From the NCBI GenBank assembly GCA_016871315.1, contig VFZE01000023.1:1-64000 (forward strand): 64,000 bases of DNA. The letters are read 5' to 3'. The position numbers and the translations under genes were made by a program. The notes under the pieces were generated by a model. It was given only the letters and a program-made list of their open reading frames with translations. It was not told where the DNA came from and ran no database searches. The DNA is from Acidimicrobiia bacterium (GTDB taxonomy: Bacteria; Acidobacteriota; Terriglobia; Bryobacterales; Bryobacteraceae). Within the stretch, counting starts at the first letter, position 1, and each line of letters begins with the position of its first letter. Of the stretch, positions 43,305-51,868 are shown one piece after another.

Positions 43305-44598
43305 TAGAGTGTTGGCTAGAGTGTTGGCGTCTCCAATCAAAGTATGCCGGGAGCCCGGCGGCGAGGATGGCGAGGCAGGCGAGTGAGGGGACGGGGTCGG
43401 TGAGGACGGTGTTGACGAGGAAGGCGATGGCGATGGCCGTGAAGGCGAGCGGGGTGGCGGGGTAGGCCCAGACGCGGTAGGGACGGTCGCGGGACGGGGC
43501 GCGTCGGCGGAGGAGAATGACGCCGAAAACGGTGAGGGCGTAGAAGATCCAGGTGGCGAACATGGCGAAGGCGGCGAGTTCGGCGTACCAGCCGGTGAGG
43601 ACGAGCAGGGTGGCCCAGGCTCCCTGGAGGAGGATGGCGCGGTGCGGAGTTTGGAAGCGCGGGTGAACGGCGGTGAGCCAGGAGAAGAAGAGACCATCGG
43701 CGGCCTGTGCAAAGTAGACGCGCGGGGCGGTGAGGATCCAGCCGTTGGCCGCACCGATGATGGAGACGAGGATGGCAAGAGTGACGACGCCGGCGCCGCC
43801 ATGGCCGATGGAGAGCTCAGCGGCGGAGGCGGCGACACGGTTGGAGGCGGCCATTTCCGCGGGAGTAAGCAGGTGCAAGTAAGCGAGGTTGGCAGCAACG
43901 TAGACGGCGATGCAGATGGCGAGGCCAAGGATGAGAGCCCGCGGAAGGGTGCGGCTGGGTTGTTTGACTTCGCCGGCGACGAAGCTGAGGCTGACCCAGC
44001 CGTCATAGGTGACGAGGCAGACGATCATGGCGGCTCCGAAGCCGGAGAGGGTGACGGGGGCGGTGGCGGATTGGGAGTGGGCAGGGGCGAGGAAGGCGGA
44101 GAGGACGAGCGCGGCGAGCGCAGCGAGTTTGATAGCGGTGAAGACGACTTGCACGCGGGCTCCGGCGCGGAGTCCGGCGCAGTTGACGGCAACGAGCGCG
44201 GCGATGAGGGAAACGGCAGTGAGGCGAGTGGCGGCCGTGCCCATCTGGATGAACTGGGCGAGATAGAGAGCGAAGCTGACGGCGAGCCAGGCGATGGCGC
44301 CGGAGACGACGACGAGCAGGAACGCCCAACCGCTGAGGAAAGCGGCGAGCGGGCCGTAGATTTCGCGGAGGTAGACGTAGTGGCCGCCGGTGGCCGGCAT
44401 CATGGCGCCGAGCTCGGCGTAAGCGAGCGCCCCGGCGAGGGAGAGCAGACCGGCGAAAATCCAGAGGAGGATGATCCAGGAGGGCGAGGGGAGGTGGCGG
44501 GCGACGAGGTTGGGGGTGAGGAAGATGCCTGCGCCGATGATGGTTCCGGCAACGATGGCGGTGGAGTGAAGCAAGGAGAGCTGGCGGGCGAGGGCCAT
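43297..44598 (-). CDS. APC-family amino acid permease
   Basis: Start at 44598 ('MALARQLSLLHSTAIVAGTI'). The 433-residue protein has ~12 membrane helices. The APC substrate loop is in helix 1 ('GTIIGAGIFLTPN', ~residues 18-30), and the protein continues 'AELGAMMPATGGHYVYLREI', 'GFGAAMIVCLVTYDGWVSLS' and 'NGWILTAPRVYFAQAADGLF'. This is a proton- or antiport-type LAT/AAT-like carrier. It is translationally coupled to the kynureninase-like enzyme, suggesting import of that enzyme's amino-acid substrate. Confidence 0.92.
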   Translation of the reverse strand: MALARQLSLLHSTAIVAGTIIGAGIFLTPNLVARHLPSPSWIILLWIFAGLLSLAGALAYAELGAMMPATGGHYVYLREIYGPLAAFLSGWAFLLVVVSGAIAWLAVSFALYLAQFIQMGTAATRLTAVSLIAALVAVNCAGLRAGARVQVVFTAIKLAALAALVLSAFLAPAHSQSATAPVTLSGFGAAMIVCLVTYDGWVSLSFVAGEVKQPSRTLPRALILGLAICIAVYVAANLAYLHLLTPAEMAASNRVAASAAELSIGHGGAGVVTLAILVSIIGAANGWILTAPRVYFAQAADGLFFSWLTAVHPRFQTPHRAILLQGAWATLLVLTGWYAELAAFAMFATWIFYALTVFGVILLRRRAPSRDRPYRVWAYPATPLAFTAIAIAFLVNTVLTDPVPSLACLAILAAGLPAYFDWRRQHSSQHSNG

Positions 44599-44649
44599 GC
44601 GGGGTTGCTCATTGTAGCATTGGCGTGGTGATATGATCGGCGGAGAATT

Positions 44650-45303
44650 ATGGCGGAGGCGGCGGTCGGTGGAAGCGAGCGGCACGCGGGTGTGGTGCGG
44701 TGGACGCATTGGGTGATCGCGCTGTCGTTTGCGGCGCTGCTGGTGACGGGGGTGGAGATTCTGATTTCGCACCCGCGTTTTTATTGGGGGGAGACGGGCA
44801 ATGTCCGGATGGAGCCTTTGTTTACGCTGCCGATACCGGCGTCGCGCGGGTCCGTGCCGACGGGCTACCGGTTTGTGCTAGAAGATCAGAATAGCTGGAG
44901 CCGGTCGCTGCATTTTCAGAGCGCGTGGCTGGTGTTTTTCACGGCGGTTCTGTATGGGTTTTGGGGAATTTTGCAGGGGCATTTTCGCAAGAACCTTGCG
45001 CCGGGCGGCGGGCAGGGCGGGGATGAGTGGACGTACAACACGTACCAGCGGGTGGCGTATTTGAGCGTGGTGTTCGTGTTGTTCCCGCTGATGTTTTGGA
45101 CGGGGCTGGCGATGTCACCGGCGTTTGTGGCGGCGTTTCCGTTCACGGTGACGGTGTTCGGCGGGCAGCAGTCGGCGCGGACGATACATTTTTTTGTGAC
45201 GCTGGCGCTGGTGGTATTTGTGGTGGGGCACGTAGTGATGGTTTACCGCGCGGGTTTCGTGAAGCGAACACGCGCGATGATCACGGGGAGGATGAAAGGA
45301 TGA
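44650..45303 (+). CDS. Membrane b-type cytochrome
   Basis: The 217-residue protein has four membrane helices with haem-ligand His candidates in 'VVRWTHWVIALSFA' (~residue 20), 'SLHFQSAWLVFF' (~93), 'TIHFFVTLALVVFVVGHVVM' (two His). This is the di-haem cytochrome b561/Ni-Fe-hydrogenase cytochrome b type. Its stop overlaps the next gene start (ATGA), encoding a molybdopterin oxidoreductase, so it very likely links that periplasmic enzyme to the quinone pool. Confidence 0.88.
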   Translation: MAEAAVGGSERHAGVVRWTHWVIALSFAALLVTGVEILISHPRFYWGETGNVRMEPLFTLPIPASRGSVPTGYRFVLEDQNSWSRSLHFQSAWLVFFTAVLYGFWGILQGHFRKNLAPGGGQGGDEWTYNTYQRVAYLSVVFVLFPLMFWTGLAMSPAFVAAFPFTVTVFGGQQSARTIHFFVTLALVVFVVGHVVMVYRAGFVKRTRAMITGRMKG

Positions 45304-46049
45304 CGCGGAGAAAGCTGGTCAGCAGCGGGGTAGCGGCGTTCTCGGGAGTGGCGGGTTTGACAGTGGCCGGCCGGCTGGCGAAGCAGTATGGGTTGGTTCC
45401 TCCCGACGGCGGCGGGATCTATGGCCCGGGGCACCGGCTGACGTATGGCGTGCAGAAGCTGCTGACGGGCAACGCGTTGGCGCGGGAGTTTCCGCGGAGC
45501 GCGATTTCGGACCGGCCGTTTGCGAATGGGCGTCCGCCGAAGGATGAGAATTACTTGAGGATGAAGGAGGCGGGGTTCGTAGATTGGCGGCTGAAGGTGG
45601 ACGGAATGGTGGAGCGGCCTTCGAGTTTTTCCGTGGCGGAGCTGAAGAGTTTTGTGCCGCGGACGCAGATAACGCATTTGGCGTGCGAGGAGGGATGGTC
45701 GTTTATCGCGGAGTGGATGGGGGTTCCGCTGTCTGCGGTTCTGGAGCGTGTGGGGGTGCGGCGGGGCGCGAAGTATGTGATGTATTTTTCGATACAACCT
45801 GAGTGGTGGGACAGCGTGGATATCGATGAAGCGGTGCATCCGCAGACGCTGGTGACGTATGGGATGAACGGGGGCGAGCTGCCGGTGGGGCATGGCGGTC
45901 CGGTGCGGATGAGGGTCCCAAGGCAGCTTGGGTACAAGAGCGTGAAGTTTGTGAACCGGCTGACGGTGACGGATAGCGTGAAGGGGTTCGGGAAGGGAAT
46001 GGGATCGGTGGCGGCGGAGTATGGGTATAGCTGGTACAACGGGATTTGA
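45300..46049 (+). CDS. Periplasmic molybdopterin oxidoreductase (sulfite oxidase/YedY fold)
   Basis: ATG at 45300 gives 249 residues. It starts with a twin-arginine signal ('MTRRKLVSSGVAAFSGVAGL'), as expected for a folded cofactor enzyme. The sulfite-oxidase fold includes the molybdenum-ligand Cys in 'ITHLACEEGWSFIAEWMGVP' (~residue 120). Substrate-pocket and core elements follow: 'GVRRGAKYVMYFSIQPEWWD', 'TYGMNGGELPVGHGGPVRMR' and 'YKSVKFVNRLTVT'. No C-terminal dimerisation domain is present, as in YedY/MsrP. Coupled to a cytochrome b, it may oxidise sulfite or reduce methionine sulfoxide; direction cannot be told from sequence. Confidence 0.9.
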   Translation: MTRRKLVSSGVAAFSGVAGLTVAGRLAKQYGLVPPDGGGIYGPGHRLTYGVQKLLTGNALAREFPRSAISDRPFANGRPPKDENYLRMKEAGFVDWRLKVDGMVERPSSFSVAELKSFVPRTQITHLACEEGWSFIAEWMGVPLSAVLERVGVRRGAKYVMYFSIQPEWWDSVDIDEAVHPQTLVTYGMNGGELPVGHGGPVRMRVPRQLGYKSVKFVNRLTVTDSVKGFGKGMGSVAAEYGYSWYNGI

Positions 46050-46064
46050 AGTGGGAGGGAAGTG

Positions 46065-47549
46065 ATGCGACTAGGAGTTGGGGTGTTAATGGCAGTGGCA
46101 GGGTTCGGGCAACCGTTGGAGAATTGGCGCGGGGCGGAGGGGGAGAGCCGGGTGGCTCCGAAGATGGCGTGCGCAGAGTTGAGGGGACAGACGGGGTACG
46201 AGTTCAGCGTGATCACGGCGGTGATGGTGGATGATTACTGCCGGGTGATGGGGCAGATCCTTCCCGAGGTGCGGTTTGAGGTGAACCTGCCTGGGTCGTG
46301 GAACCGGCGGCTGTACATGTTTGGGAACGGGGGGTTCGCGGGGGAGAATCTGGATGCGGCGAACCGGGCGGGTCAGAGGACCAGGGCGCTGAAGCATGGG
46401 TTCGCGGTGACAAGCACGAACACGGGGCACGATGCGGCGACGGAGCCGCTGGCGACGTTCGCGGTGAACCGGCAGAAGCTGATCGATTATTCATTCCGGT
46501 CGCTGCATGTGACGGCGGTGACGGCGAAGAAACTGGCGGAGGTTTACTACGGGTCGCGGCCGGCGCGGTCGTATTTCAATGGATGTTCGACGGGAGGGCG
46601 GCAGGCGCTGATCTTGGCACAGCGGTTCCCGGAGGATTTCGACGGGATTCTGGTGGGCGCGCCGGTGCTGGACTTCACGGGGACGATGCTGTCGTATGCG
46701 AGCACGGCGAAGGCGCTGGCGGCGGCTCCGCTGACGGAGGCGAAGGTGAAGCTGCTGGCGGGGCGGGTGTACGAGGCTTGCGACGCGAAAGATGGATTGA
46801 AGGATGGACTGATCGATGATCCGCGGCTGTGCGCCTATTCTCCGGCGAAGGATTTGCCGCGGTGCGCGGGTGCGGACGGGCCGGACTGTTTCACGGATGC
46901 GCAGAGCAAAGCGCTGGAGACGCTTTACGGTGACGTGCATGGACCGAATGGGCGGCTGTTTCCGGGATGGCCGCTGGGAGTGGAACCGGCGTGGGCTCCG
47001 TGGATTGTGCGGGACGGGCAGCCGACGATTTCGGTGACGTTCGCGCAGAGTTTTTTCAAGTACATGGCGTTTCCGGACGTGAACGCGAATTTTGAGTTGA
47101 AGGATTTGAGCCTGGAGAAGGATCTGCCGCGGATGGCGGGGATCCGGCAGATGCTGGACGCGGTGGATCCGGACCTGAGCGCGTTCCGTGCGCGCGGGCG
47201 CAAGATGATCATGTACTACGGATGGGCCGATTCGGCGTTGAATCCGCTGATGGGGGTTGAGTACTACGAGGGCGTGCTGAAGAAGATGGGGGCGGGGACG
47301 AGGGATTTCTTCCGGCTGTTCATGGTGCCGGGGATGTTCCATTGCGCGGGCGGCGTGGGGACGGACCGCTTTGACGCGTTCACGCCGCTGGCGGAGTGGA
47401 CGGAAGGGAAGCAGGCTCCGGCGCTGATTGTGGCTTCGCAGGCGAAGCCGGCACGGACGCGGCCGCTGTGTGTGTATCCGGAGGTGGCGAAGTATAAGGG
47501 GTCGGGTAGCGTGGATGAAGCGGGAAGCTTTGTGTGTGCTCAGCGATAG
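46065..47549 (+). CDS. Tannase/feruloyl esterase family protein
   Basis: The ATG at 46065 follows GGAGGGAAG. The 494-residue secreted enzyme has a signal peptide and the family's CS-D-HC triad: Ser with Cys in 'SYFNGCSTGGRQALILAQ' (~residue 180), Asp in 'MYYGWADSALNPLMG' (~385) and His-Cys in 'PGMFHCAGGVG' (~425); the two Cys form the catalytic disulfide. A lid region with extra Cys ('VYEACDAKDGLKDGLIDDPR') binds calcium in homologues. It hydrolyses ester bonds of plant phenolics (gallate, ferulate). It lies just after the sulfite-oxidase-type gene with no evident link. Confidence 0.93.
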   Translation: MRLGVGVLMAVAGFGQPLENWRGAEGESRVAPKMACAELRGQTGYEFSVITAVMVDDYCRVMGQILPEVRFEVNLPGSWNRRLYMFGNGGFAGENLDAANRAGQRTRALKHGFAVTSTNTGHDAATEPLATFAVNRQKLIDYSFRSLHVTAVTAKKLAEVYYGSRPARSYFNGCSTGGRQALILAQRFPEDFDGILVGAPVLDFTGTMLSYASTAKALAAAPLTEAKVKLLAGRVYEACDAKDGLKDGLIDDPRLCAYSPAKDLPRCAGADGPDCFTDAQSKALETLYGDVHGPNGRLFPGWPLGVEPAWAPWIVRDGQPTISVTFAQSFFKYMAFPDVNANFELKDLSLEKDLPRMAGIRQMLDAVDPDLSAFRARGRKMIMYYGWADSALNPLMGVEYYEGVLKKMGAGTRDFFRLFMVPGMFHCAGGVGTDRFDAFTPLAEWTEGKQAPALIVASQAKPARTRPLCVYPEVAKYKGSGSVDEAGSFVCAQR

Positions 47550-47708
47550 AATGATTTTATGGATCTCTATAAGGATCTGACGAGCGGAGAACTACCGGGA
47601 ATCCGCAAGGTCTCGGTCTTGTCTGTTGGATGAAGCGGACCTCGGCGGGGCTGAAGCCTCGCGCAGGCTGAAGGCCTGCCGCACACAATATAGAATGGGT
47701 GCAAAGCG

Positions 47709-49760
47709 ATGAAGAAGGGCTGGCTATTGGCGCTTGCGGCTGCGGTGTGCGGTTTGGCGTGGGTGGATAACGCCAAGGATGACGCGTGGGTGGCGTCGCG
47801 GAAGAATTGGTGGGCGTTCCAGCCGGTGGAGCGGCCGGAGGCGGCGGGGATTGATGAGTTGGCGGGGAAGAGCGGCGCGGAACTGGACAGGCGGCGTTTG
47901 ATCCGGCGGCTGAGTCTGGATTTGACGGGGTTGCCGCCGGCGGCGGGGGATGTGGAGCGGTTCCTGCGGGATGAGTCCGAGGATGCGTACGAAAAGCTTG
48001 TCGAGCGGTTGATGGCTTCGCCGCATTATGGGGAGCGGATGGGGCAGAAGTGGCTGGACGTGGTGCGGTACGCGGACACGAACGGGTTCGAGCTGGATGA
48101 GGAGCGCAAGCATGCGTGGCGGTACCGGGATTACGTGGTGGCGGCGTTCAATAAGGATAAGCCGTACGATCTGTTTATCAAGGAACAGATCGCCGGGGAT
48201 GAGATGTTCCCGGAGAATCAGGAGGCGCTGATAGCGACGGGTTTCCTGCGGGCGGGGCCTGAGCATCTGGTGGGGGGCAATCAGGATGAGGAGATGAACC
48301 GTCAGGAGGTGCTGACGGAGATGACGGCGGTGATCGGCGGGGCGTTTTTGGGGCTGACGGTGAATTGCGCGCGGTGTCACAACCATAAGTTCGACCCGAT
48401 ACCGCAGGCCGATTATTACCGGCTGCAGGCGGTGCTGGCGGGGACAGTGGGCAAGGATCCGGTGATTGTGCCGGAGGAGGAGAAGAGGGGGCGGGAAGCG
48501 GAGCAGAAGGCGTTTGAGGAGCGGATGAAGCCGATCACGGATGAGATCAAGGCGATCGAGAAGCCGTACCGGGAGCGGCTGAAGGAGGAGAAGAAGGCGA
48601 AGCTATCGGCGGGGCACCTGGCGGCGCTGGCGGTGGAAAAAGACAAGCGCAACGAAGTAGAAAAGCGGCTGGGGAAGGAGGCCGAGGACCAGATCAAGGT
48701 GAGCTGGGATGAGGCTGTGGCGGCGCTGACGCCGGAGGATCGTGAGCGGCGGCGGGGGTTGCGGAACAAGATGCATGCGCTGGAATACGAGAGGCCGGCG
48801 CCGGTTCCGGCGGCGTACGCGATGGGGAACATGGAGAAGGCTCCGGCGACGCACATCCTGAAAGTGGGCAACCACAAGATGAAGCAGGAGGAGGTGACGC
48901 CAGGGCTGCTGCGGGTGCTGAATCCGCCGGCAGTGACCGGGGAGGTTGCGGGGCGGCGGACGGCGCTGGCGAATTGGCTGGCGTCTGGGGAGCATCCGCT
49001 GACGGCGCGGGTGATGGTGAACCGGATCTGGCAGATGAGGATGGGCGAGGGGATTGTTTCGACGCCGAACGATTTCGGAGTGCTGGGGGGGAAGCCGTCG
49101 AATAAGAGGTTGCTGGACTGGCTGGCGTGGGAGTTTGTGCGTGGCGGGTGGAGCGTGAAAAAGCTGGACCGGCAGATATTGTTGTCGAAGGCTTACCGGG
49201 GAGAGCGTACGCCGCGGCGGCTGGAGGCGGAGTTTTTGCGCGACAGCGTGCTGGCGGTGAGCGGGGCGCTGAATCCACGGCTGGGCGGCACGCCGCTGAA
49301 GGTTCCGATTGAGCAGGAGGTCTACGATTTGATCTTCACGGAGGCGGAGCCGGATAATTTGTGGCCGGTGGAGCGGGATGAGCGGGAACATACCCGGCGG
49401 AGTTTGTATTTGTTGAACAAGCGGACGGTACGGCTACCGATGCTGGCGAACTTCGACCAGCCGGACGCGATGACGTCGTGCCCGGCGCGGCCGAGCTCGA
49501 CGCACGCGCTGCAGGCGCTGTCGCTGTTCAATTCGCCGTTCATGGAGCAGCAGTCGCGGCGGTTCGCCGAGAGGGTGGAGACGGAGTGCGGGGCGTCGGG
49601 CGCCGATTGCATGGTGCGGCGCGCGTATTTGCACGCGCTGTCGCGCCCGCCGCGGGCGGGGGAGATGGAATCGGCGCGGAAGTTTCTGACGCAGGGCGGC
49701 TCGATGACGGAGTTCTGCCTGGCAATGCTGAACCGGAATGAGTTTGTCTATGTACCGTAG
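47709..49760 (+). CDS. DUF1549/DUF1553 (PSD1-type) protein
   Basis: The 683-residue exported protein has the DUF1549 domain ('[20 protein letters not shown]', '[18 protein letters not shown]') with a CxxCH motif ('[20 protein letters not shown]', ~residue 220). A charged coiled linker (~260-345) precedes DUF1553 ('[20 protein letters not shown]', '[20 protein letters not shown]', '[16 protein letters not shown]'). The family is abundant in Planctomycetes and Acidobacteria, always beside a DUF1501 gene as here; its function is unproven but polysaccharide degradation has been proposed. The usual N-terminal cytochrome domain is absent. Around residue 495 '[20 protein letters not shown]' seems ~20-25 residues shorter than the family. 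Confidence 0.88.
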   Translation: MKKGWLLALAAAVCGLAWVDNAKDDAWVASRKNWWAFQPVERPEAAGIDELAGKSGAELDRRRLIRRLSLDLTGLPPAAGDVERFLRDESEDAYEKLVERLMASPHYGERMGQKWLDVVRYADTNGFELDEERKHAWRYRDYVVAAFNKDKPYDLFIKEQIAGDEMFPENQEALIATGFLRAGPEHLVGGNQDEEMNRQEVLTEMTAVIGGAFLGLTVNCARCHNHKFDPIPQADYYRLQAVLAGTVGKDPVIVPEEEKRGREAEQKAFEERMKPITDEIKAIEKPYRERLKEEKKAKLSAGHLAALAVEKDKRNEVEKRLGKEAEDQIKVSWDEAVAALTPEDRERRRGLRNKMHALEYERPAPVPAAYAMGNMEKAPATHILKVGNHKMKQEEVTPGLLRVLNPPAVTGEVAGRRTALANWLASGEHPLTARVMVNRIWQMRMGEGIVSTPNDFGVLGGKPSNKRLLDWLAWEFVRGGWSVKKLDRQILLSKAYRGERTPRRLEAEFLRDSVLAVSGALNPRLGGTPLKVPIEQEVYDLIFTEAEPDNLWPVERDEREHTRRSLYLLNKRTVRLPMLANFDQPDAMTSCPARPSSTHALQALSLFNSPFMEQQSRRFAERVETECGASGADCMVRRAYLHALSRPPRAGEMESARKFLTQGGSMTEFCLAMLNRNEFVYVP

Positions 49761-51099
49761 GGACATATTGCGGTGGGCCGCGAACGGATTTGGCGCGCTG
49801 GCGGCGGAGTCGCTGCTGGCGGGGCAGAAGGCGCATTTTCCGGCGAAGGCGAAGTCGGTGATTTTCCTGTTCATGGTGGGCGGGCCGAGCCAGATCGATA
49901 CGTTCGATCCGAAGCCGCTGCTGGAGAAGTATGCGGGAGAGCGGCTGCCGGAGAGTCTGGGGAAAGTGCCGGGCCAGTTCACCGACGGGTCGACGCCGAT
50001 CCTGCCGAGCCCGTGGAAGTTCAAGCGGCATGGCAGGAGCGGGACGTGGGTGTCGGATTTGATGCCGCACATCGCCGAGTGCGTGGATGATCTGTGCATC
50101 GTGCGGAACTTCCATACAGAAAGCGTGGTGCATGCGCCGGCGATGTACCAGGTGATGAGCGGGCGGATCCTGATGGGCTACCCGTCGCTGGGCTCGTGGG
50201 TGACGTACGGTTTGGGGAGCGAGACGGAGAATCTGCCGGCTTACGTGGTGATGCCGCAGCCGGAGGGGACGCCGGAGGGCGGGACGCCAATGTGGGGATC
50301 GGGTTTTTTGCCGGCGGTGCATCAGGGGACGCTGCTGCGTCCGGGGGCGAATCCGATTTTGCACTTGAAGCCGTGGATGGAATCGCGGAGACAGAAGGCG
50401 ACGCTGGGGCTGTTGCAGGAGATGAACCGGCAGGACGCCCCGGCGGGGAACGAGGAGATGGCGGCGCGGATCGCGAGTTATGAGCTGGCGTTCCGGATGC
50501 AGACGCATGCGCCAGAGGCGGTGGATCTGAAGCAGGAGAGCGCGGCGACGCGGCGGCTGTACGGACTGGATGAGGCGCGGACGGCGGAGTTCGGGACGCG
50601 GTGCCTGCTGGCGCGGCGGATGGTGGAGCGCGGGGTGCGGTTCGTGCAGATCTATTCGGGCGGCGGTCCGGTGAGCATGCAGTGGGACGCGCATGATCAC
50701 CTGCAGGCGAACCACGAGAAGATGGCGGGGATGACGGACAAACCGGTCGCGGGGTTGATCAAGGATCTGAAGTCGAGGGGGCTGCTGGATTCGACGCTGG
50801 TGATCTGGGGAAGCGAGTTCGGGCGGTTGCCGATGTCGCAGTCGGGCAACGGGCGGGATCACAATCCGCACGGGTTCACGATGTGGTTCGCGGGCGGAGG
50901 AGTGAAGGGCGGCCAGGTGCTGGGGGATACCGATGAGTTCGGATTACGGGCGATAGACGGGTGGCACATGCGGGATTTCCACGCGACGATTCTGCACGCG
51001 CTGGGGCTGGATCAGAATAAGCTGTGGTATTTGCATAACGGGCGGCATGAGAAGCTGACGGATTTCGGGGGGAAGGTGATGGAGAGGGTTCTCGGGTAG
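49738..51099 (+). CDS. DUF1501 protein, Tat-exported
   Basis: The start overlaps the DUF1549 gene end by 23 bases; an internal ATG at 49750 ('[20 protein letters not shown]') is a more typical twin-arginine start. The ~450-residue product has the DUF1501 alkaline-phosphatase/sulfatase-like fold: '[18 protein letters not shown]', '[20 protein letters not shown]', '[20 protein letters not shown]' and '[18 protein letters not shown]', where the Asp/His residues resemble metal ligands. Function is undetermined; coupling with DUF1549/DUF1553 is conserved across phyla. Confidence 0.9.
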   Translation: MSLSMYRRDILRWAANGFGALAAESLLAGQKAHFPAKAKSVIFLFMVGGPSQIDTFDPKPLLEKYAGERLPESLGKVPGQFTDGSTPILPSPWKFKRHGRSGTWVSDLMPHIAECVDDLCIVRNFHTESVVHAPAMYQVMSGRILMGYPSLGSWVTYGLGSETENLPAYVVMPQPEGTPEGGTPMWGSGFLPAVHQGTLLRPGANPILHLKPWMESRRQKATLGLLQEMNRQDAPAGNEEMAARIASYELAFRMQTHAPEAVDLKQESAATRRLYGLDEARTAEFGTRCLLARRMVERGVRFVQIYSGGGPVSMQWDAHDHLQANHEKMAGMTDKPVAGLIKDLKSRGLLDSTLVIWGSEFGRLPMSQSGNGRDHNPHGFTMWFAGGGVKGGQVLGDTDEFGLRAIDGWHMRDFHATILHALGLDQNKLWYLHNGRHEKLTDFGGKVMERVLG

Positions 51100-51102
51100 G
51101 GG

Positions 51103-51868
51103 TTAGAAAAGGCGCCAGAGGGAGTCCTTGGGTTTGGTGAGTTTGAAGGTTTGATACCAGGCGCAGACGGGGTAGAGGGCAGCGAGGGCAGCCAGGGTGA
51201 TGACCCAAGCGCCTTCGAGCGAGGCGGGCTGAGGGAAGAAGGCGAAGGCAAACAGGGCCAGCAAATAGAAGTGTGCGATGTAGAAGAATAGCGGTGTTTG
51301 TCCGAAGACGATTAGAGGGGAGCGGAGGGAGTGAGGCAGGCGGAGGAAAAGGGCGAGGATGAGCAGGCCGAGGCCGAGCGACATGGCGGAGAAGACGAAC
51401 GACGGGGGATATTTCACGTTGTTGAAGAATTCGATCCAGGAGTTGTCGCGCGGGAGGCGAATGTTCCCCCAGCCGCCGGCGGCGCGGAGGGTGAGGCTGG
51501 CGATGAATAGGAAGGCTCCGAGAATCCAGACGCGGCGGCCGGCGCGGGCAGGATCGCGCCGCCACCAGTAACCGAAGTACATTCCGGCGGCGGTGATGGC
51601 GAGCCAGGGGATGACGGGGTAGATGACGACGATGTGCTGCGAGAGGCCCGGTGTGAGAAGAATCGTTGCCCACCACGGGCCGGGTTCTCCGCTGGCGGGG
51701 AGCAGGGCATGGGTGGCGATGACGGAAAGAGCGGATACGAACAGCTCCGGCCCAGAATTCGCTGGCGTGCTGGCGGGCGATGAAGGCGCTGGAGTGGTCG
51801 ATGGCCATGAGCATCATGATGAGGCCGCGCCAGGCGTCGATGGGGAGGTAGCGGGAGCTGCTGCTCAT
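51103..51868 (-). pseudogene. HGSNAT-like membrane acyltransferase, internally deleted and frameshifted
   Basis: The 5' end reads 'MSSSSRYLPIDAWRGLIMML' and 'AIDHSSAFIARQHASEFW', a clear start of the heparan-alpha-glucosaminide N-acetyltransferase/DUF1624 family with its loop His. Near 51,750 the frame changes. The other frame then gives 'PGLSQHIVVVYPVIPWLAIT', 'GMYFGYWWRRDPARAG' and the final helices to 51103. Family proteins have about 100 more residues (helices 2-4) between these parts. Total coding length is ~255 codons against ~370-400. It is therefore probably non-functional. The start overlaps the HyuA-type gene stop as ATGA, showing it was once an intact operon member. Confidence 0.75.

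Noticed and set aside
47640-47700. Inverted CTGAAGCCT-like repeats as a REP element
   Set aside because: Only one short cluster is present; without further copies in the window it cannot be called a repeat family.
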